Shown: positions 1 to 11,820, numbered from the stretch's first letter. The stretch: DNA of 64,000 nt from Neoceratodus forsteri (GCA_016271365.2 CM057458.1:204200501-204264500), one strand, 5' to 3'. Numbers and translations: made by a program. The notes: a model not told the origin generated them from the letters alone.

Positions 1-937
1 AAACTTAATCTGGAAACTTTTTCAACTAAGGCCCAATGAGGCATGATGTCAAATGCTTTACTAAAATCGATGAACACAATATTGCAAGGTATGTTTTTGT
101 TCAGATAAGCACTTATTTTTTCATAAAAACACATAAGGTTTGTTAGAAACTTTTACCATGTTTAAAGCCATGTTGCTCAGAATCACTGTTGTTAAGTACA
201 GGGGAGATGATATCTTTAATCAAGCTTTCTAGCAGTTTACAAACAGAAGAGGTAAGACCAATTGGTCTGTAGTTTTCACAGAGCTTGACCCTTTTTTATG
301 CAATGGAATTACATGATCAGACTTCCAGTCAGGTGGTACATAATTTTTTGAAAAAAGTGTTTTAAAGGGAGTGCAATACTGTCAGCCAATTGTTAGAGAA
401 GATGACCACTTATATTATCAGAGCCAGGGGAAGTTTTGCCCTTTTGTGTTTTTAGTTTAGAAAGAATATTCTCAATATCAAAGATAGGGGGCATAGCATC
501 ATTTTGTATATCAATTTTGAGGGTGTTTTGTTGTTGGAAAAATATACCACAAAATTTATTATTAAAAATAGAGTATTCACCATATATACATGGTTGTGTA
601 CTAATTCCTCATCCTGTAACAAAGGACCCACCTGACTAATTGGTTTCTTTAATAAATTCACTTACGAATAAAAATATTTACTATTATTTTTATTAGCATT
701 GCTGGCTAGTCGATGTTCCCATCTTTGTTTAGCCTTTTTAATATGGGACTTGCATTTCCTTTGAATCTTCACAAACTTTTCCCAGTTGTCGGGGGGTTTA
801 TTTTTCAGAAAATTCTGATATTTTTTATTCTTATTCTTAACTGTTTTCCTAATGGATTTGTCAAACCATTTTGAACAGTGCTTACTATTTAAGCAATAAT
901 GCCCGACAGGGTGTGTGTCGTTCTGAGATAACGTCAT
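1..937 (-). pseudogene. LINE ORF2 linker and N-terminal reverse transcriptase, truncated by window
   Basis: Between 892 and 662 the minus strand encodes the basic linker (CSKWFDKSIRK, WEKFVKIQRKCKSHIKKAKQ) that sits between endonuclease and RT in this group. From 661 leftward come degraded pre-RT sequence and then RT blocks: NYRPIGLTSSVCKLLES near 270-230, EQHGFKHGKS near 175, and IDFSKAFDIMPHWALVEK near 75-25. The YADD motif would lie beyond position 1. Frames change several times, so this is a pseudogene. Confidence 0.8.
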
Positions 938-1028
938 GTCTCAGGTGGTTGAGCACGAGGCCGCAGGCCAAGTGCGTCCAACAACTGAGGCTTAGCGTTA
1001 TCTAACAGCTACACCAGAACGTTATTGC
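893..1028. repeat. Palindromic fold-back (MITE-like) element, GCAATAAT ends
   Basis: The left arm GCAATAATGCCCGACAGG and the reverse complement of the right end (GCAATAACGTTCTGGTG) pair imperfectly. Pairing continues through GAGATAACG and the CTCAG/GTTG blocks towards a centre near 960. It interrupts the LINE linker. The terminal bases GCAATAATGCCC(G/A)ACAGGGTG recur at 60337, in an element whose stem differs. No clean target duplication is visible (flanks TATTTAA and TATTAT). Confidence 0.6.
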
Positions 1029-1300
1029 TATTATACAAAGGCTTGTTGTTATATATAAAGTAAAAAAATAATTACAAAAATGTTTTTATTAGTGTGGGAA
1101 AATATTTTTGTTTCTTAAGAGGAGATGCAAAAAAAAAGCTCATAATCTAAAAGCTCATCAGGCTCACCATCCAAAAAATCATCTGCAGGTTCACAGTGAG
1201 GCTGAGACTAGACCCATGATGTTGTACTGATTAACATCACGGGTCCGGCTCAAGACTGACCAATCAGAGTCCAGGATTTTTTCTTGCCATTGTATAATAT
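1029..1300. other. Non-coding insertion in LINE linker, with a small inverted repeat at 1198-1265
   Basis: No coding match is seen. The LINE reading resumes near 1300. Inside, CCCATGATGTT and AACATCACGGG face each other across about 10 bases, flanked by weaker pairing (gaggctgagacta / caagactgacc), so a short stem is possible. This may be the rest of the element that starts at 893 or a second insertion. Confidence 0.35.
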
Positions 1301-1395
1301 TATATTTAAGTTTAGTTGGAATATATTTGTCATATAACTCTGTAATAACTTGTTTGAAGAAACACCAAAAGTCAGATATGAAGGGTTTACTAAAC

Positions 1396-2160
1396 TCAAG
1401 AGTCCCAATTAATTTTTGATAAATTATTTTTTATTTTGATTAAGTTGGCTTTGTTATATAAATATATTTTAGTTTGCCCAGTGTTAAAAATTAAATCCCT
1501 AGTATGAACAAATTGAATTGCTTTGTGATCGCTACTACCAATACAGGCAGTAATACAGTTGTTAATGTCTATATGATCAGAACATAAGACAAAGTCCAAA
1601 ATTCTGTCTCCTTTTGTGGGTGTGTTGACCCATTACTTTAACTGGAGTTGATTACAAAGAGATATCAGTTTGTTTCCTTTTGATGTATCAGCTGTATTAG
1701 ATGCCCAGTCTATTTCGCCTAGGTTAAAATCCCCCATTACCATTATATCCCCATGATCCACTACATTTTCTATTTCGGAAAGTAATGCATTCAGTACATC
1801 GGTGTTACAATCCAGAGACTGATAGCAGGTGCCTAAAATCATGTAGTCCGATGGATTAATAATAGGTTTAATCCAAATAGATTCAGTATGGAACTTATGG
1901 GACTTAATCTGATCAGTAATATTGATAGATGAAATATTGCTGCTAACTAGAAATGCCATGCCTCCATCCTTTTTGTCAAAGCAATTACATGTGTACACAT
2001 TATAGCCTGTAAGACTTAGATCCCATGAAGCTTTATCATTACACCAAGTTTCTGTTACAGAAATAATGTCTATGTTATCCTGAAAAGTTCTTATTTTTAG
2101 TTCATCAATTTTGTTAATTATAGATCTGGCATTGAAAGACAAGAATTTAAGCTCTGTATG
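1396..2160 (-). pseudogene. LINE ORF2 endonuclease (APE-like) domain
   Basis: From the minus strand, LSFNARSIINKIDEL opens the domain, followed by VTETWC (metal-binding Glu), GDFNLGEIDW (central catalytic block) and GSSDHKAIQF (terminal Asp-His). These are the conserved positions of apurinic-type LINE endonucleases that nick target DNA for target-primed reverse transcription. A frame break lies near 1630-1600, where a stop separates the central block from the SDH block. The domain continues in the minus direction into the linker (LEFSKPFISDF, near 1390) before the insertion at 1300-893. Confidence 0.85.
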
Positions 2161-2244
2161 TATATTACAATTAGGTATATTGCCATTAATATTCAGAGAA
2201 GAGGGTACACCCCTTTCTCCCCCTGATTTACTAGTTTAAATGTT

Positions 2245-3550
2245 TATCAATACAATTGTTGATCTGTTTGCCCAACAACGTGCATCCTCGTCTACTTAAA
2301 TGAAGGCCGTCCCAACAAAATAATTCAGGTTTGTCAATGAATTCCTCCCAATGAATGAGGCACTTAATGTTTTGTTTGAGACACCATTACTAAACCACTA
2401 ATTTATGGTTTTAATTTTCTGGGTGGAAGAATAAGAAGCTCTCAGTACAGGGAGGATTTCAGACAGGACGATGTCACAATTTAATTCCTCCAAAATGTTG
2501 GTTAAAGCCATGTAATCTTGCTTAATATTGACAACTGACTTATGATTCACATCATTAATGCTTGCATGAAAGTTTACCAAGGGATTATGACCACTGTTGT
2601 GCAAGATATTCCTAGTCATTAAATATCAGAGATAGTAGCCCCTCTGAAACTTGAACATGTATGATGTGATTTATCAGGGTTACACACAGCCCTATCAATA
2701 TGTTTGATTATGGACTCCCCAAGAATAGGATTATGTTTACAGCTGAAATCATTATTAACATTGTTAGTAGTGTCCGGGTAAATGTTATGTGGTATGTCAC
2801 AAATATTTTGACCCACCGCCATGGTGTCCATAGGTATGGAAGGGTTGTTAATGGGAGTAACAATCATGGAGTCAGTGATATTTTTGGGAAGAGCAGCAGA
2901 TGTTGCCATGGAGCTACAGACTGTGGGATTATAGCACTGATTAGAGGCAATATTATGGGAAACAGCACTGGAAGATGCTGAAGAAGATTTGGTGTAATTC
3001 CCAGCTTGAGTAGAGTTTTCATTACTTTTGGGCAGGCTTAATAAATCTGTTTGTTTAGCCCTTGCTGATGTAGTGGGCAGTATGTTTGTGTCGTCAGTTG
3101 CCAAAGGTGGTACACTAACATCATCAACCTGAATTGGTTCAAACCTGTTAAAAGTAGGTAAACAAAATTGCTTGCCTTTTTGTCCTTTTTTTGTGGTTCT
3201 CGCCCCTGAACAAATAACCAGTCATTGTCAGAGCCATCATTTACATCAAGTTCTCTAGTATGCTTTTTCTTATAACTAGTATCAGAAGCAGCTGGCCCAA
3301 ATGGAGGTATGCTTTCATGGAAGGTGGTAGAATTTGTATGTAAAGTATTTGATGCAGGTACAGTAGAGACATCAGTCCCTGGATATAAAGTGTTGTTACA
3401 GGTAGTTTTATTATGCACTGAACCCAGAGGATTTTGCAAACTATTAAATCTTTCAGCCATTTGTTTTTGACTTTTTCTAGATATACAAGTCTGGAATTAA
3501 ATAAAGAGATTTCTTGTAATAGTTTGTTGTTCTGTTTGTACTTAGCACAA
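2245..3550 (-). pseudogene. LINE ORF1: coiled coil plus SGNH/GDSL-type esterase, frameshifted
   Basis: The minus strand shows an N-terminal heptad-like stretch (KYKQNNKLLQEISLFNSRLV, about 3550-3480). A Ser/Asn/Thr-rich linker follows, then an esterase-like block: LGESIIKHIDRAVC (block I, normally GDS), INDV near 2560 (block III, normally GTND), ILPVLR, and DGLHLSRRG in another frame near 2290. Such esterase domains are known in ORF1 proteins of CR1 and L2 elements. The nucleophile position reads GES rather than GDS, and frame changes occur near 3100, 2625 and 2400, so this copy cannot make one protein. The role of the domain in transposition is not settled; membrane or lipid interaction has been suggested for the family. 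Confidence 0.75.
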
Positions 3551-3563
3551 ATGAATAATTGTT

Positions 3564-4380
3564 TTGATGATGTACCATTTACAAGGGGGGGTCGCTATTT
3601 GTTTTAAATTGAAATTGAGCCTTGTGGAGGTTCCAGTGGTGACCCCCAGATCCTTTGAGTGTATCATGGGAGCAGGTGTGGGCAGCAGAATTCTCCTCAT
3701 CTACCATCCACCTGGTGATGAGAAAGTTTTTCTGCAGGAAGTTGCAGACTTCATTGTCGACCTGGTGTTGGAGCCCTCTGGGTGGTTGGTTCTGGGGGAC
3801 TTCAATGCCTGGGTTGATGATGAACTCTCGCTTTTTGGTCAAAACTTCCTACAACTGATGACTTTGTTGGGCTTCACACAGGTTGTTGCCCCTGCTACCC
3901 ATATTCAGGGTCACTCCTTGGATCTGGTGTTCACCCTGGGGATGGAGATCTCTGAACTGGTGGTGGGACCAGTTGGGTGGTCTGACCATCACGCCATAGG
4001 GTTCAATTTCATGGCCCCCATTTTGAGACCAACCCCTTTGGAGATGGTCCAGTACCGCCCTTTGAGGGGAGTTACCCCTGTGGGTCTGATGGTGGTGCTG
4101 AACCTATCGAGTTGGCCTGTGGAGTGCATGGAACCAGATGTCTTAGTAGTGCACTATAATAATATGGTGCTGAAGGCTCTGGATTCCATAGCTCCTGTCC
4201 GTGTTCACCACCTCTCCCTCTGCCCTCGGTCCCCTTGGTTTGATGGGACATTGAGGGAGTTGAGCAAAGTAGGGCGAAGGTTGGAATGCTGCTGGCAGAA
4301 ATCTGGTCTGGAAGATGACAGACTTAGATTGATGGCCCACTATATGGACTATCAATCAGAAATCTCCCATAAGAAGGCAT
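3564..4380 (+). pseudogene. L2 endonuclease domain and linker
   Basis: The frame begins within the endonuclease (GGVAICFK, lacking about the first 80 residues). It shows LLIYHPPG, LGDFNAWVDD (central block), HSLDLVF and GWSDHHAIGF (terminal Asp-His), then the linker to 4380, where TAG interrupts just before the RT-proximal segment. The motifs and their order match the APE-like endonuclease of L2. The copy is inactive because of the missing N-terminus and the stop. Confidence 0.85.
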
Positions 4381-4381
4381 A

Positions 4382-5697
4382 GTTCCTGTCCAGGGAGATA
4401 GCTGCATCAAGAAATCGACCAGCTCAGCTCTTCTGGACTGTGGACAGATTGTGCAATCCAGCCTGTCTGCAGGGTTGGCGAGTTTTTTCACAAATAAAGT
4501 GTGATGAGTTTGCTCAGTTCTTTGATGATAAGGTGTCGTCGATCAGGTCAGAGATCTGCAGTTTGCATTCAAATGAGCATGGCGGTGGTCGATGCAAGGT
4601 TACAGGTCCTCAGTCTGTCTGGATGGATTTTGACCAGCCAGCAATCCTGGTTATCATGAAGATTGTCCAGGGCTTGCGACCGACTTACTGTAGTTTGGAT
4701 CCTGGTCCTACACACCTCCTTGTGGGGTGTATGGATGCGATCGGACCAGTCTTTGCTGAGATAGTCTGGTGCTCTTTGGACCAAGGGGTGTTTCCAGAGT
4801 CTCTAAAAGAGGCTACGGTTACACCCCTTTTGAAGAAACCTTCCCTCGACCCAGACTGCCTCGCAAACTACAGACCGATCTCTAACCTGCCCTTTTTGGG
4901 CAAGGTTATTGAGAAAGTGGTCGCGTTGCAGGTCGAGGACTTTCTTACCACCCATGAAGTCTATGATCCTTTCCAGTCCGGTTTCAGGAAGAGACATAGT
5001 ACCGAGACGGCATTGGTTCTTGTACTTAATGATCTCCTAATAGTCAGAGATCAGAGGAGCCGTTCGATCCTGGTTCTCCTTGATCTCTCTCTGCAGAATT
5101 TGATACCATGGACCATGGGATGTTGCTAGAATGCCTCCGGCTGTTATGTGGACTGTCAGGGACAGTCCTCAGATGGTTCCAGTCTTTCCTCACAGGCGGA
5201 ACCCAGAGGGTACTATCAGGAATTTTTCCCTCAGCTCCCTTTGCTCTGTCCTGTGGGGTGCCGCAGGGTTCTGTGCTTTCCCCCATGTTGTTCACGGTAT
5301 ATGTGCTGCCGTTGGGGACATTATAAGGCATTATGGGCTGAGTTTTCACTGCTATGCAGATGATACTCAGCTCTATATCTCCTTTGTACCTGTTCAAAAT
5401 TACACTTTATCGGTCTTTAACAACTGCCTCACTGAGATTCAGGGCTGGATGAGTGCTAACTGGTTAAGACTGAATCCGGACAAGACTGAGGTGTTGGTAG
5501 TGGACCTGGGTCACCGTGCAGAGAAGTTGACTCCTGGATTTTCCTCCTGCCTTGTGTTAGGGGGTAACCAGTTGAGACCTTCTGAACAGGTGCGGAATCT
5601 GGGCATAATCTATGACGGTGAGCTGACACTGAAGGCACAGGTGTCAGCCATTGTCAAGTCTTCCTTTTATCATCTGAGGAATATTGCCCAGAAATAA
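4382..5697 (+). pseudogene. L2 reverse transcriptase, frameshifted
   Basis: The RT fingers and palm blocks are in order: ATVTPLLKKP, NYRPISNLPFLGKV, DPFQSGFRKRHSTET, VLLDLS with a frame change near 5095 where AAFDT is lost, LSCGVPQGSVLSPMLF (5250-5290), and the catalytic YADD at 5353-5364 (HCYADDTQLYISF). LNPDKTEVLVVD and the thumb (LGIIYDGELT) follow, ending at TAA 5697. The catalytic aspartates are retained but at least two frame breaks make it non-functional. Confidence 0.9.
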
Positions 5698-5699
5698 AA

Positions 5700-6132
5700 C
5701 ACCTTGTTCCACACGATGACCTTCCTGTATTAGTCCACGCTTTTGTTTCCTCGCGTCTTAATTACTGTAATGCTCTATATCTAGGGTTGCTAGGGGTGGA
5801 TCTCCATTGCTTGCAACTGGTGCAGATCGCTGCAGCCAGGTTGTTGATGGGTCTGCCAAGAACTTGCCACATAACATCTGTGCTGCGCGAACTGCACTGG
5901 CTGCCAGTGTGTTGGAGAATCACCTTCAAGGTCACGTTGCTGACCTATAAGACCCTACATGGTCAGGGACCAGACTACTTGCAAGATCTCCAGCGACACT
6001 ACCGCCCTCTTCACTCATTCTGCTCTGCCGACGAGGGATTGCTAGAGGTTCCGAGGGTTCATCGTCAATCATCTGGGGCCAGAGCTTTTTCTTTTGTGGC
6101 CCCAACCCTGTGAAACTCTCTACCTCATCGGA
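5700..6132 (+). pseudogene. L2 RT C-terminal domain, 5' of the insertion site
   Basis: The sequence contains LQLVQIAAARLLMGLPR, LHWLPVCWRITFKV, LLTYKTLHGQGPDYL and SGARAFSFVAPTL, the conserved C-terminal tail of L2 ORF2. A TGA at about 6111 interrupts it. The same reading (PHRIREC) is cut at 6133-6146 by the target duplication of the inserted LINE and resumes at 12521 as RECQSTELFKASLKSYLFEH. Confidence 0.88.
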
Positions 6133-6146
6133 TTCGAGAGTGCAAG
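6133..6146. repeat. Target-site duplication, left copy
   Basis: TTCGAGAGTGCAAG here matches TTCGAGAGTGCCAG at 12521-12534 (13 of 14). The two copies flank the 6.4-kb LINE, and joining them restores the L2 reading frame. Confidence 0.85.
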
Positions 6147-6409
6147 GTTCAATGTTTTATTGTTCAGCAACCAAGCCTTTACAACATACTAAAAGCATAA
6201 AATTATGTACAAAAAAGAAAAAAAAAATATTAAATCTAATATTACATTTAAAATTTTGACACATAAAAATCCATGAACAAATTAATTGTCATAGGCAGAG
6301 AGACGTTTTTCTTTGTGTTTCAACACTTGATAAAAAAAACCTGAAACTATCTTAGCCTCCTCCAATGTCTGAGGGTGAAAAAGTATGAATAAAATATCAT
6401 ATTTTGCAT

Positions 6410-8800
6410 TCACATATTTAATAGGAAATTATTTAACAGATTAAACAGCTGGGTTTTATATAAAAGAGCACTTACCGTAATATGATAAAGATCTTCTTGA
6501 AAACCCTTGTTACATCTGCAAAACTCCAAACCTAAATTGGGTGGAGTCGTCTTATTAAAAAAAGCATATTTAGAACAGATGATTCCCAGTCTTGCCCAAG
6601 TAATCATTTTTCTTTCTAACAGGGACGGCCCAAGAGTAAGATATTTCTCTATAAATACATCAATTTTATTTTGAGCTAACCACCTGGCCGAACGTTGAAC
6701 TCTGAGGAGCTCCATTTGGTTATCAAAGGCAAGCCTAAGTATTTTCTTTTTAACATACTCCTTAAACACATAAGATATTGATATTGATTTCTCCCATCTG
6801 TCCAAAGATGAAGCATATTAACACTGCCAAAATCGTTGAATATTTTTGACCCAAGGAGACCTAAAATTCTGTTTATGCCAAGATAATATTTCTCTAAGAC
6901 ATAGTAGAGGCATAATATTAGTCTGTTGATTAATAATTTTGACCCAGTAACTCATGAGACATATATCAATTATTGTAACAATAGGTACTCTACCCAATTC
7001 AGCCCTAACTATAACATTAGAAGTGGCAAGTGGAACCTGCAATAAAGATTTATAATAGAGAGAAAGTGGGATCTCCAACCATGAAGGGACATTGTTGTTC
7101 TAGACCTCTGCGCCGTACAAAAGAATAGAATTAATTTTGGCCTCGACGGCTATCAATGCTGGCGAGACCAAATATCCTGCATATTTCCTAGCAAAACGTA
7201 AGAGAGCCCTAACAATCAGTTTTGCCCTTATCACTTGTCCTCTCCAATGCTCTATCCAATTTGCATGCAAAGCAAACTTCACCCCCAAATATATATAAGA
7301 GGATACCACTTCAATAAGTTTGTTATTTAAATAAATCCTTGGTTTAATTTGATGTCCCTGTAAGGGTGCAAAAATTAGCAACTTAGTTTTTTTCATATTT
7401 ATTAATAAGTCCAAATGTTTACATTTAGAGCAAAATTGATTTATTTTATTTTGTAAACCTTGAACAGATAAAGCAAAAATAATCAAATCGTCTGCATAGG
7501 CCAGACAATGTACAGGGATATTCTTAATTTTTGGGGAATCAAGACTATCTATATCTTTATAAGTCAGAAGGGCATCGATATACAAATTAAAAAGAAGGGG
7601 GGGCCAGAGGACATCCTTCTTTAACTCCCGAAGTTGTACGGAAATAGTCAGAAATGTTGCCCTTATTATCATATCTAGCCGATGTTGTGTGAGAATATAA
7701 CCTAATAATAGGGGCTAATAAATTTAGTGGTACGCGTCTATTTAATAATATCTCCCATAACTTGGCTCTATTAACCGAGTCAAATGCTGCAGAAAAGTCT
7801 ATAAACACAGCATACAGCTTCATTTTACAAAATGATCTATATTTTTCTATCAAATAGGCTAGGATGTAAATATTATCTGTCGCAGAACAATCCTTATGAA
7901 AACCTGCTTGAAACATCGATAAAGGGGAGTTTGCAGTTATCCAATCTTGTAATTTATGTAATATTATTTTAGCAAAGATTTTTCCACTAATGTCAGTAAG
8001 ACTGATTGGACGATAATTAGATGGCAAATGAAGTTGGCCCTTTTTATGAATTGGAACTATTATATTTCTTGTCCAAGATAATGGAATAAATCTCTCTTTT
8101 AAACAGATATTGAAAAAATTAGTAAAAAAAACTACCCAATAATTCAAATGCCCCTTGTAAATTTCTTCGGTATCAAATCAGGTCCAGGTGCTTTATTATT
8201 TGATAAATTCACAATGGCTTCTTCCACCTCTCCAAATGAAAACACTAACGATGTGTATTCCCCCTCAATGTTAAAATTTTCTATCACATCATCATCGTTG
8301 GTAGGATGTCTATTAAATAATAGCTTATAATAAGATATTCAAGTTTCCTTGGGGATATATATGGGAGGTATAGAATTCTGATCAGCTATCCCCTTGGACA
8401 CCAAAGCCCAAAAAAACTTAATATCACCCTCCTTAATAACTCGGTACGTAACACTCCATTGTTTTTCAGTAAATTCTCTTTTTTTCTGGCAGAGAAATTT
8501 CTTGTACTCCCTTCGCATTTTATTTAAATTTATAATCACCATCTTACTCAGATTTTTTTTTTGTCTGCCTGATGGCCCTCATCAAATTTCTTTTCTCTCT
8601 CCTACAATACTCATCAAACCAGGGTACTAACTGGGGCTTAACACTATTAACTGAACAAATCAGTGTCTTAATCTGTTGATACCCTATGTTTAATAATTCA
8701 CTGATCCTTTCACCTTTGGAGCCATTATGTACCTGCTGAAATAACTCAACAAAATAGAAGAGTATAAAGGTTCCAAACTCCTTGCATTGACTCATTATTC
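6410..8800 (-). pseudogene. ORF2 reverse transcriptase and C-terminal region of the nested LINE
   Basis: The linker (8795-8340; WFDEYCRREKRNLMRAIRQT, REFTEKQWSVTYRVIKEGD) leads to RT blocks NYRPISLTDISGKIFAK, SMFQAGFHKDCSATDN, YAVFIDFSAAFDSVNRAKLW, TSGVKEGCPLAP and the catalytic YADD at 7498-7487 (CLAYADDLIIF). The thumb region ends at ILLYGAEV (7100), followed by C-terminal frames to 6410 with EFCRCNKGFQEDLYHI, a pattern like the cysteine/histidine tail of I-group ORF2 proteins. One frame overlap near 7620 and breaks at 7090 and 6810 disable it, but all catalytic residues remain. Confidence 0.88.
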
Positions 8801-8866
8801 AATCTTAACCTTTTTTCCACTAATCTCAATATCCATCAAAGGGCTTATTGGGGGAGAATGACACTA

Positions 8867-9660
8867 TCAAGTCCTAAAGTCCAGCAAAATTGCTGCATGA
8901 TCGCTTTCTGTTCTCATAGCCACATATAGTCTCCTGCAGAAATGATAGCTAAAAGGAGAGCATAATATAAAATCAATTACGCTCTTACCAACTGGGGAGA
9001 AAAAAGTGCTATCACCCCAACGATCCCCTTCTAATCTCCCATTAAGAATCAAGAGATTATTCTCTGTGATAAAAGTACTAAAATGTCTCCCTGCCTCATT
9101 TACAATCATGTCAGTTGTATTTCTTTTTTCCAAATCTGCCATATATAATAGTTCTTGTAACAATGATAAATTATCGAACTCGGCTATCCTAGCGTTAAAA
9201 TCCCCAGCTAAAAGGACAGTATCTATCCAATTTAACTGTATCATTAAATCTATTTCCATTGATAGTTTGGACCAAAAATCATATGTAGAGTAAGTGTGAA
9301 AACATGGTGGAATATAAATGTTAACAATCAGAACCATACAAAGGTCCCAGTTAACCACTACCATAAGGATCTCGGGAGTTGGAGAGTAACTTTTGATTAC
9401 CCTTAATCCTTCCCTAATTTTGATCATTGTAACCAGACCTCCTTTGTTCCTCCCATGTTTTTTCCCTTTAATTGCTGGCACAAAACTAGTTTCATATCCA
9501 TTCAGGAAAGGAGATGTTAAAACCCATGTCTCCTGAAAAATAATCACTTCATGTCACGAAATAAAAGCAACCCACTGTGGATCCACAAACTTATTATGGA
9601 GTCCTTCTATATTCCAATTAAGGACATTATAACCAGGGTTGCTTTCTGACCCCACCCTTC
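8867..9660 (-). pseudogene. ORF2 endonuclease domain of the nested LINE
   Basis: On the minus strand NWNIEGLHNKF opens the domain near 9620. A TGA follows about 20 codons later (9557-9555, S*HEV). Then come FQETW (metal-binding Glu), LAGDFNARI (central block), GDSTFFSPVGKSVIDFIL and ESDHAAILLDF (terminal Asp-His) at 8880. The motif set is that of APE-type LINE endonucleases. ORF2 begins within about 50 bases of the ORF1 stop at 9706. Confidence 0.85.
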
Positions 9661-9705
9661 CTGCTCTAATGAGGACTCATTACTTTGTATTTCTAAAAAA
9701 CTTAG

Positions 9706-11820
9706 TCAAGGTTGCATGGCTCTAGATTGACCTGATGTCTCCCACTCATTCAATTCCACCATGTAAATAGCCACCTCATCCAACACATGTCTATTTTCAA
9801 AAAGTAATACTAACAATTGTACAGAACCAATAATACAGTTAATCTGAGTACCCTCGTTATCATTCCAAACTCTATTCACCTCCACAAATTTTTCTGGAAG
9901 TATATGAGTTTTAATAATAGTTGATAAAATCATCCGCAATAATGATGGTAAATTAGTAGCAGTTTCTCCCTCCAATATATCCAGCCCAAAAGTAGAGATC
10001 ATTGAGGTTTCACGGGAAACTCCAAACTCCCAATTCAGTGTTACAAGAGTAGTTTTGAATATATCATATGTTAACATTTTTCCTATTTTTGCCCTATTAT
10101 AAACATTTTTCCAAATTGTTGACCAGGTCACTGGTGTTGATAACAGTAATCCCAAAGAGTCTACTAGGCCTTGCTTAGCCCAGACCAATTTTGCCATATC
10201 CATGTTAGGGAGCATAAAGTAAACTGAATTAGTAGGGTTGGAAGTATCCCTAGTCACCACAATAAGAGCATCTGTAACTGTTGGTAACCCTAATTCTGCT
10301 CTCAACATATGGGCTATCATGCTGGTTAGGGTTATAGTAGATTCATAATATTTAAAATACAGCTTATCTAATTTAAAAACGACTTCTTTCCCTGTACAGA
10401 TTAAATTATATGCTTCCAGGTCATACCCCTTGGGGTTACTATCCTCCTTGGCCAACATGAAGTTTGGGCAAAGATCTTTATTGAACTGATCTACCTTAAT
10501 TAAATTCTCCTTAGAATTTGTTTTTTGTTTATATGTAATCACCTCCCCTTTTCTTGATCTTTTATAAGTCTCCATCCACAAATGTAGATTTGTTTTTGGT
10601 CAGAATTCTTCCTTGTATCTCTGTACCTCTCCTATCCTAATGGTACCTGTAACCCCAATTTTATTAGTCTTTTCATCCTTAGTGTTTAATTCATCTTTCT
10701 GTTTTCCTAAATTAGGAGTCTGAATAAGTCCCACAGGCCCAAGCTTTTCTCCCCCCTTTTTCTTACTTACTCCACCCTCTTTTGCCCTTTTTACCTTTTG
10801 AGGGCTCTTGAACATTTAGGGACAAAAAAATGACAAATTATGCCTAGATCTGTGAACTTTCTTTTCCCCAATAATTGTGAAATTTGTTTTCTAAAGCAGC
10901 AAACTTCACAACACAAAACTAGAAAGAAGTTTCCAAAGCTGTCTTAATACCATTATATGCCTCCAATAAAACAACATTGGACATTACTGGATGTGCAAGA
11001 GCCTTAATGGTATATTTCGATATAGTATCCGGACACTGAACCAAAAATCTTTATCTAAATGAATGTCCTGGACCTCTTTGTCCATTTTGAAAAAACTCTT
11101 CAGAGCATCATTAAGGGATGAATACACCATTTCTTTAGAGTCGATATTGCAGACCCCTACCTCACTAGAGATCTCTAATGGACTAAATAACTTTATTCCT
11201 GAGGGAAAGCATGAAATACCATCATCTTTATCTATATAATCTCCTTGCCCAGACATGCATTGCTGACTTGCTTCTACTTTCCCCATCCACTCATCTTGTC
11301 TAAAAACCTGGGAAAGATCCACTATATTTGTTTTTCCCCAAAAGTGGTACAATCGTAACCTCCTATATTGGAAACCATATGTGTGCTGTTCATTTTTGGA
11401 ATGTCCTGAAAAATATTATTGGGGGCTTTAGAAAGGGTTTTTTTTTTTAAAGAAATCAGTGATTTTCCCTTGGGACAGAGTTTTAACACCAGTCTCTAAG
11501 CTACTGATTACTTCCAAGTCTGGAGTTATATTCTTATTGTCAAAAGAGGATAATTGTTTAAATTCCTCAAATTCCCTGTTAGTCCCATCGCTACCACTAA
11601 ATTGGTTCTCCAATAAATTAATCAAAGTCTCTTGATTATTCGGACTGTTCTTATCCCAGTTCTTAGCCATCAGAATTTGGTTTCTTCCAATAAATTCTGA
11701 ATTGTCTCCAGCTAAATCTGATCTGCATTCCTCATTCATAAGGTCCTTAAAGGAGTGAGGTAAGTAGGATACTACGGGACTTTCTACCAAATCCTTAGGG
11801 GTCGAAGCCATGATGACCAA
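9706..11820 (-). pseudogene. ORF1 (gag-like) of the nested LINE, with a PIP-box-like motif
   Basis: The frame starts MASTPKDLVESPVVS. The acidic N-terminal part carries QGKITDFF at 11472-11449 (residues 117-124), which fits the PCNA-interacting consensus Qxx[ILM]xx[FY][FY]. It is followed by lysines encoded by an 11-base A run (11448-11438) that now shifts the frame. Further frames follow: FWGKTNIVDLSQVF (11352-10984), a Lys-rich segment with SPQKVKRAKEGG and SKKKGG (10815-10600), and a 291-residue globular part (10581-9706; EAYNLICTGKEVVFKLDK, WSTIWKNVYNRAK). I do not recognise a named RNA-binding fold in the last part. It lies directly upstream of the endonuclease ORF, as gag-like ORF1s do. 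Confidence 0.7.

Larger units (their letters stand above)
1..3560 (-). mobile_element. LINE retrotransposon with esterase ORF1, 3' end off the window edge
   Basis: Reading the minus strand from about 3560 downward gives the order coiled-coil/esterase ORF1, APE-type endonuclease, linker, RT start. This is the gene order of CR1/L2-group non-LTR retrotransposons. The RT runs off the left edge, so the 3' end is not visible. The 5' side meets an L2 on the other strand near 3565. The coding frames carry several frameshifts and stops, and the linker is interrupted by a non-coding insertion at about 893-1300 that starts with a palindromic element. The group assignment is firm; the exact clade (L2, Crack or CR1) is not. 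Confidence 0.85.
3564..6146 (+). mobile_element. L2 LINE, main part, interrupted at 6146
   Basis: This plus-strand L2-clade LINE begins inside the endonuclease and runs through the linker, RT and C-terminal domain. Its 3' end continues at 12521 after a 6.4-kb nested insertion. Key motifs are NYRPISNLPFLGKVIEKVV, FQSGFRKRHSTETAL, CGVPQGSVLSPMLF, the YADD box, and the C-terminal block LHWLPVCWRITFKV, a hallmark of vertebrate L2. The 5' end is truncated, as is usual for LINE copies. Confidence 0.9.

Noticed and set aside
436..661. Short frames on both strands near 450-660
   Set aside because: The minus one is degraded pre-RT sequence of the LINE already described; the plus one is its shadow.
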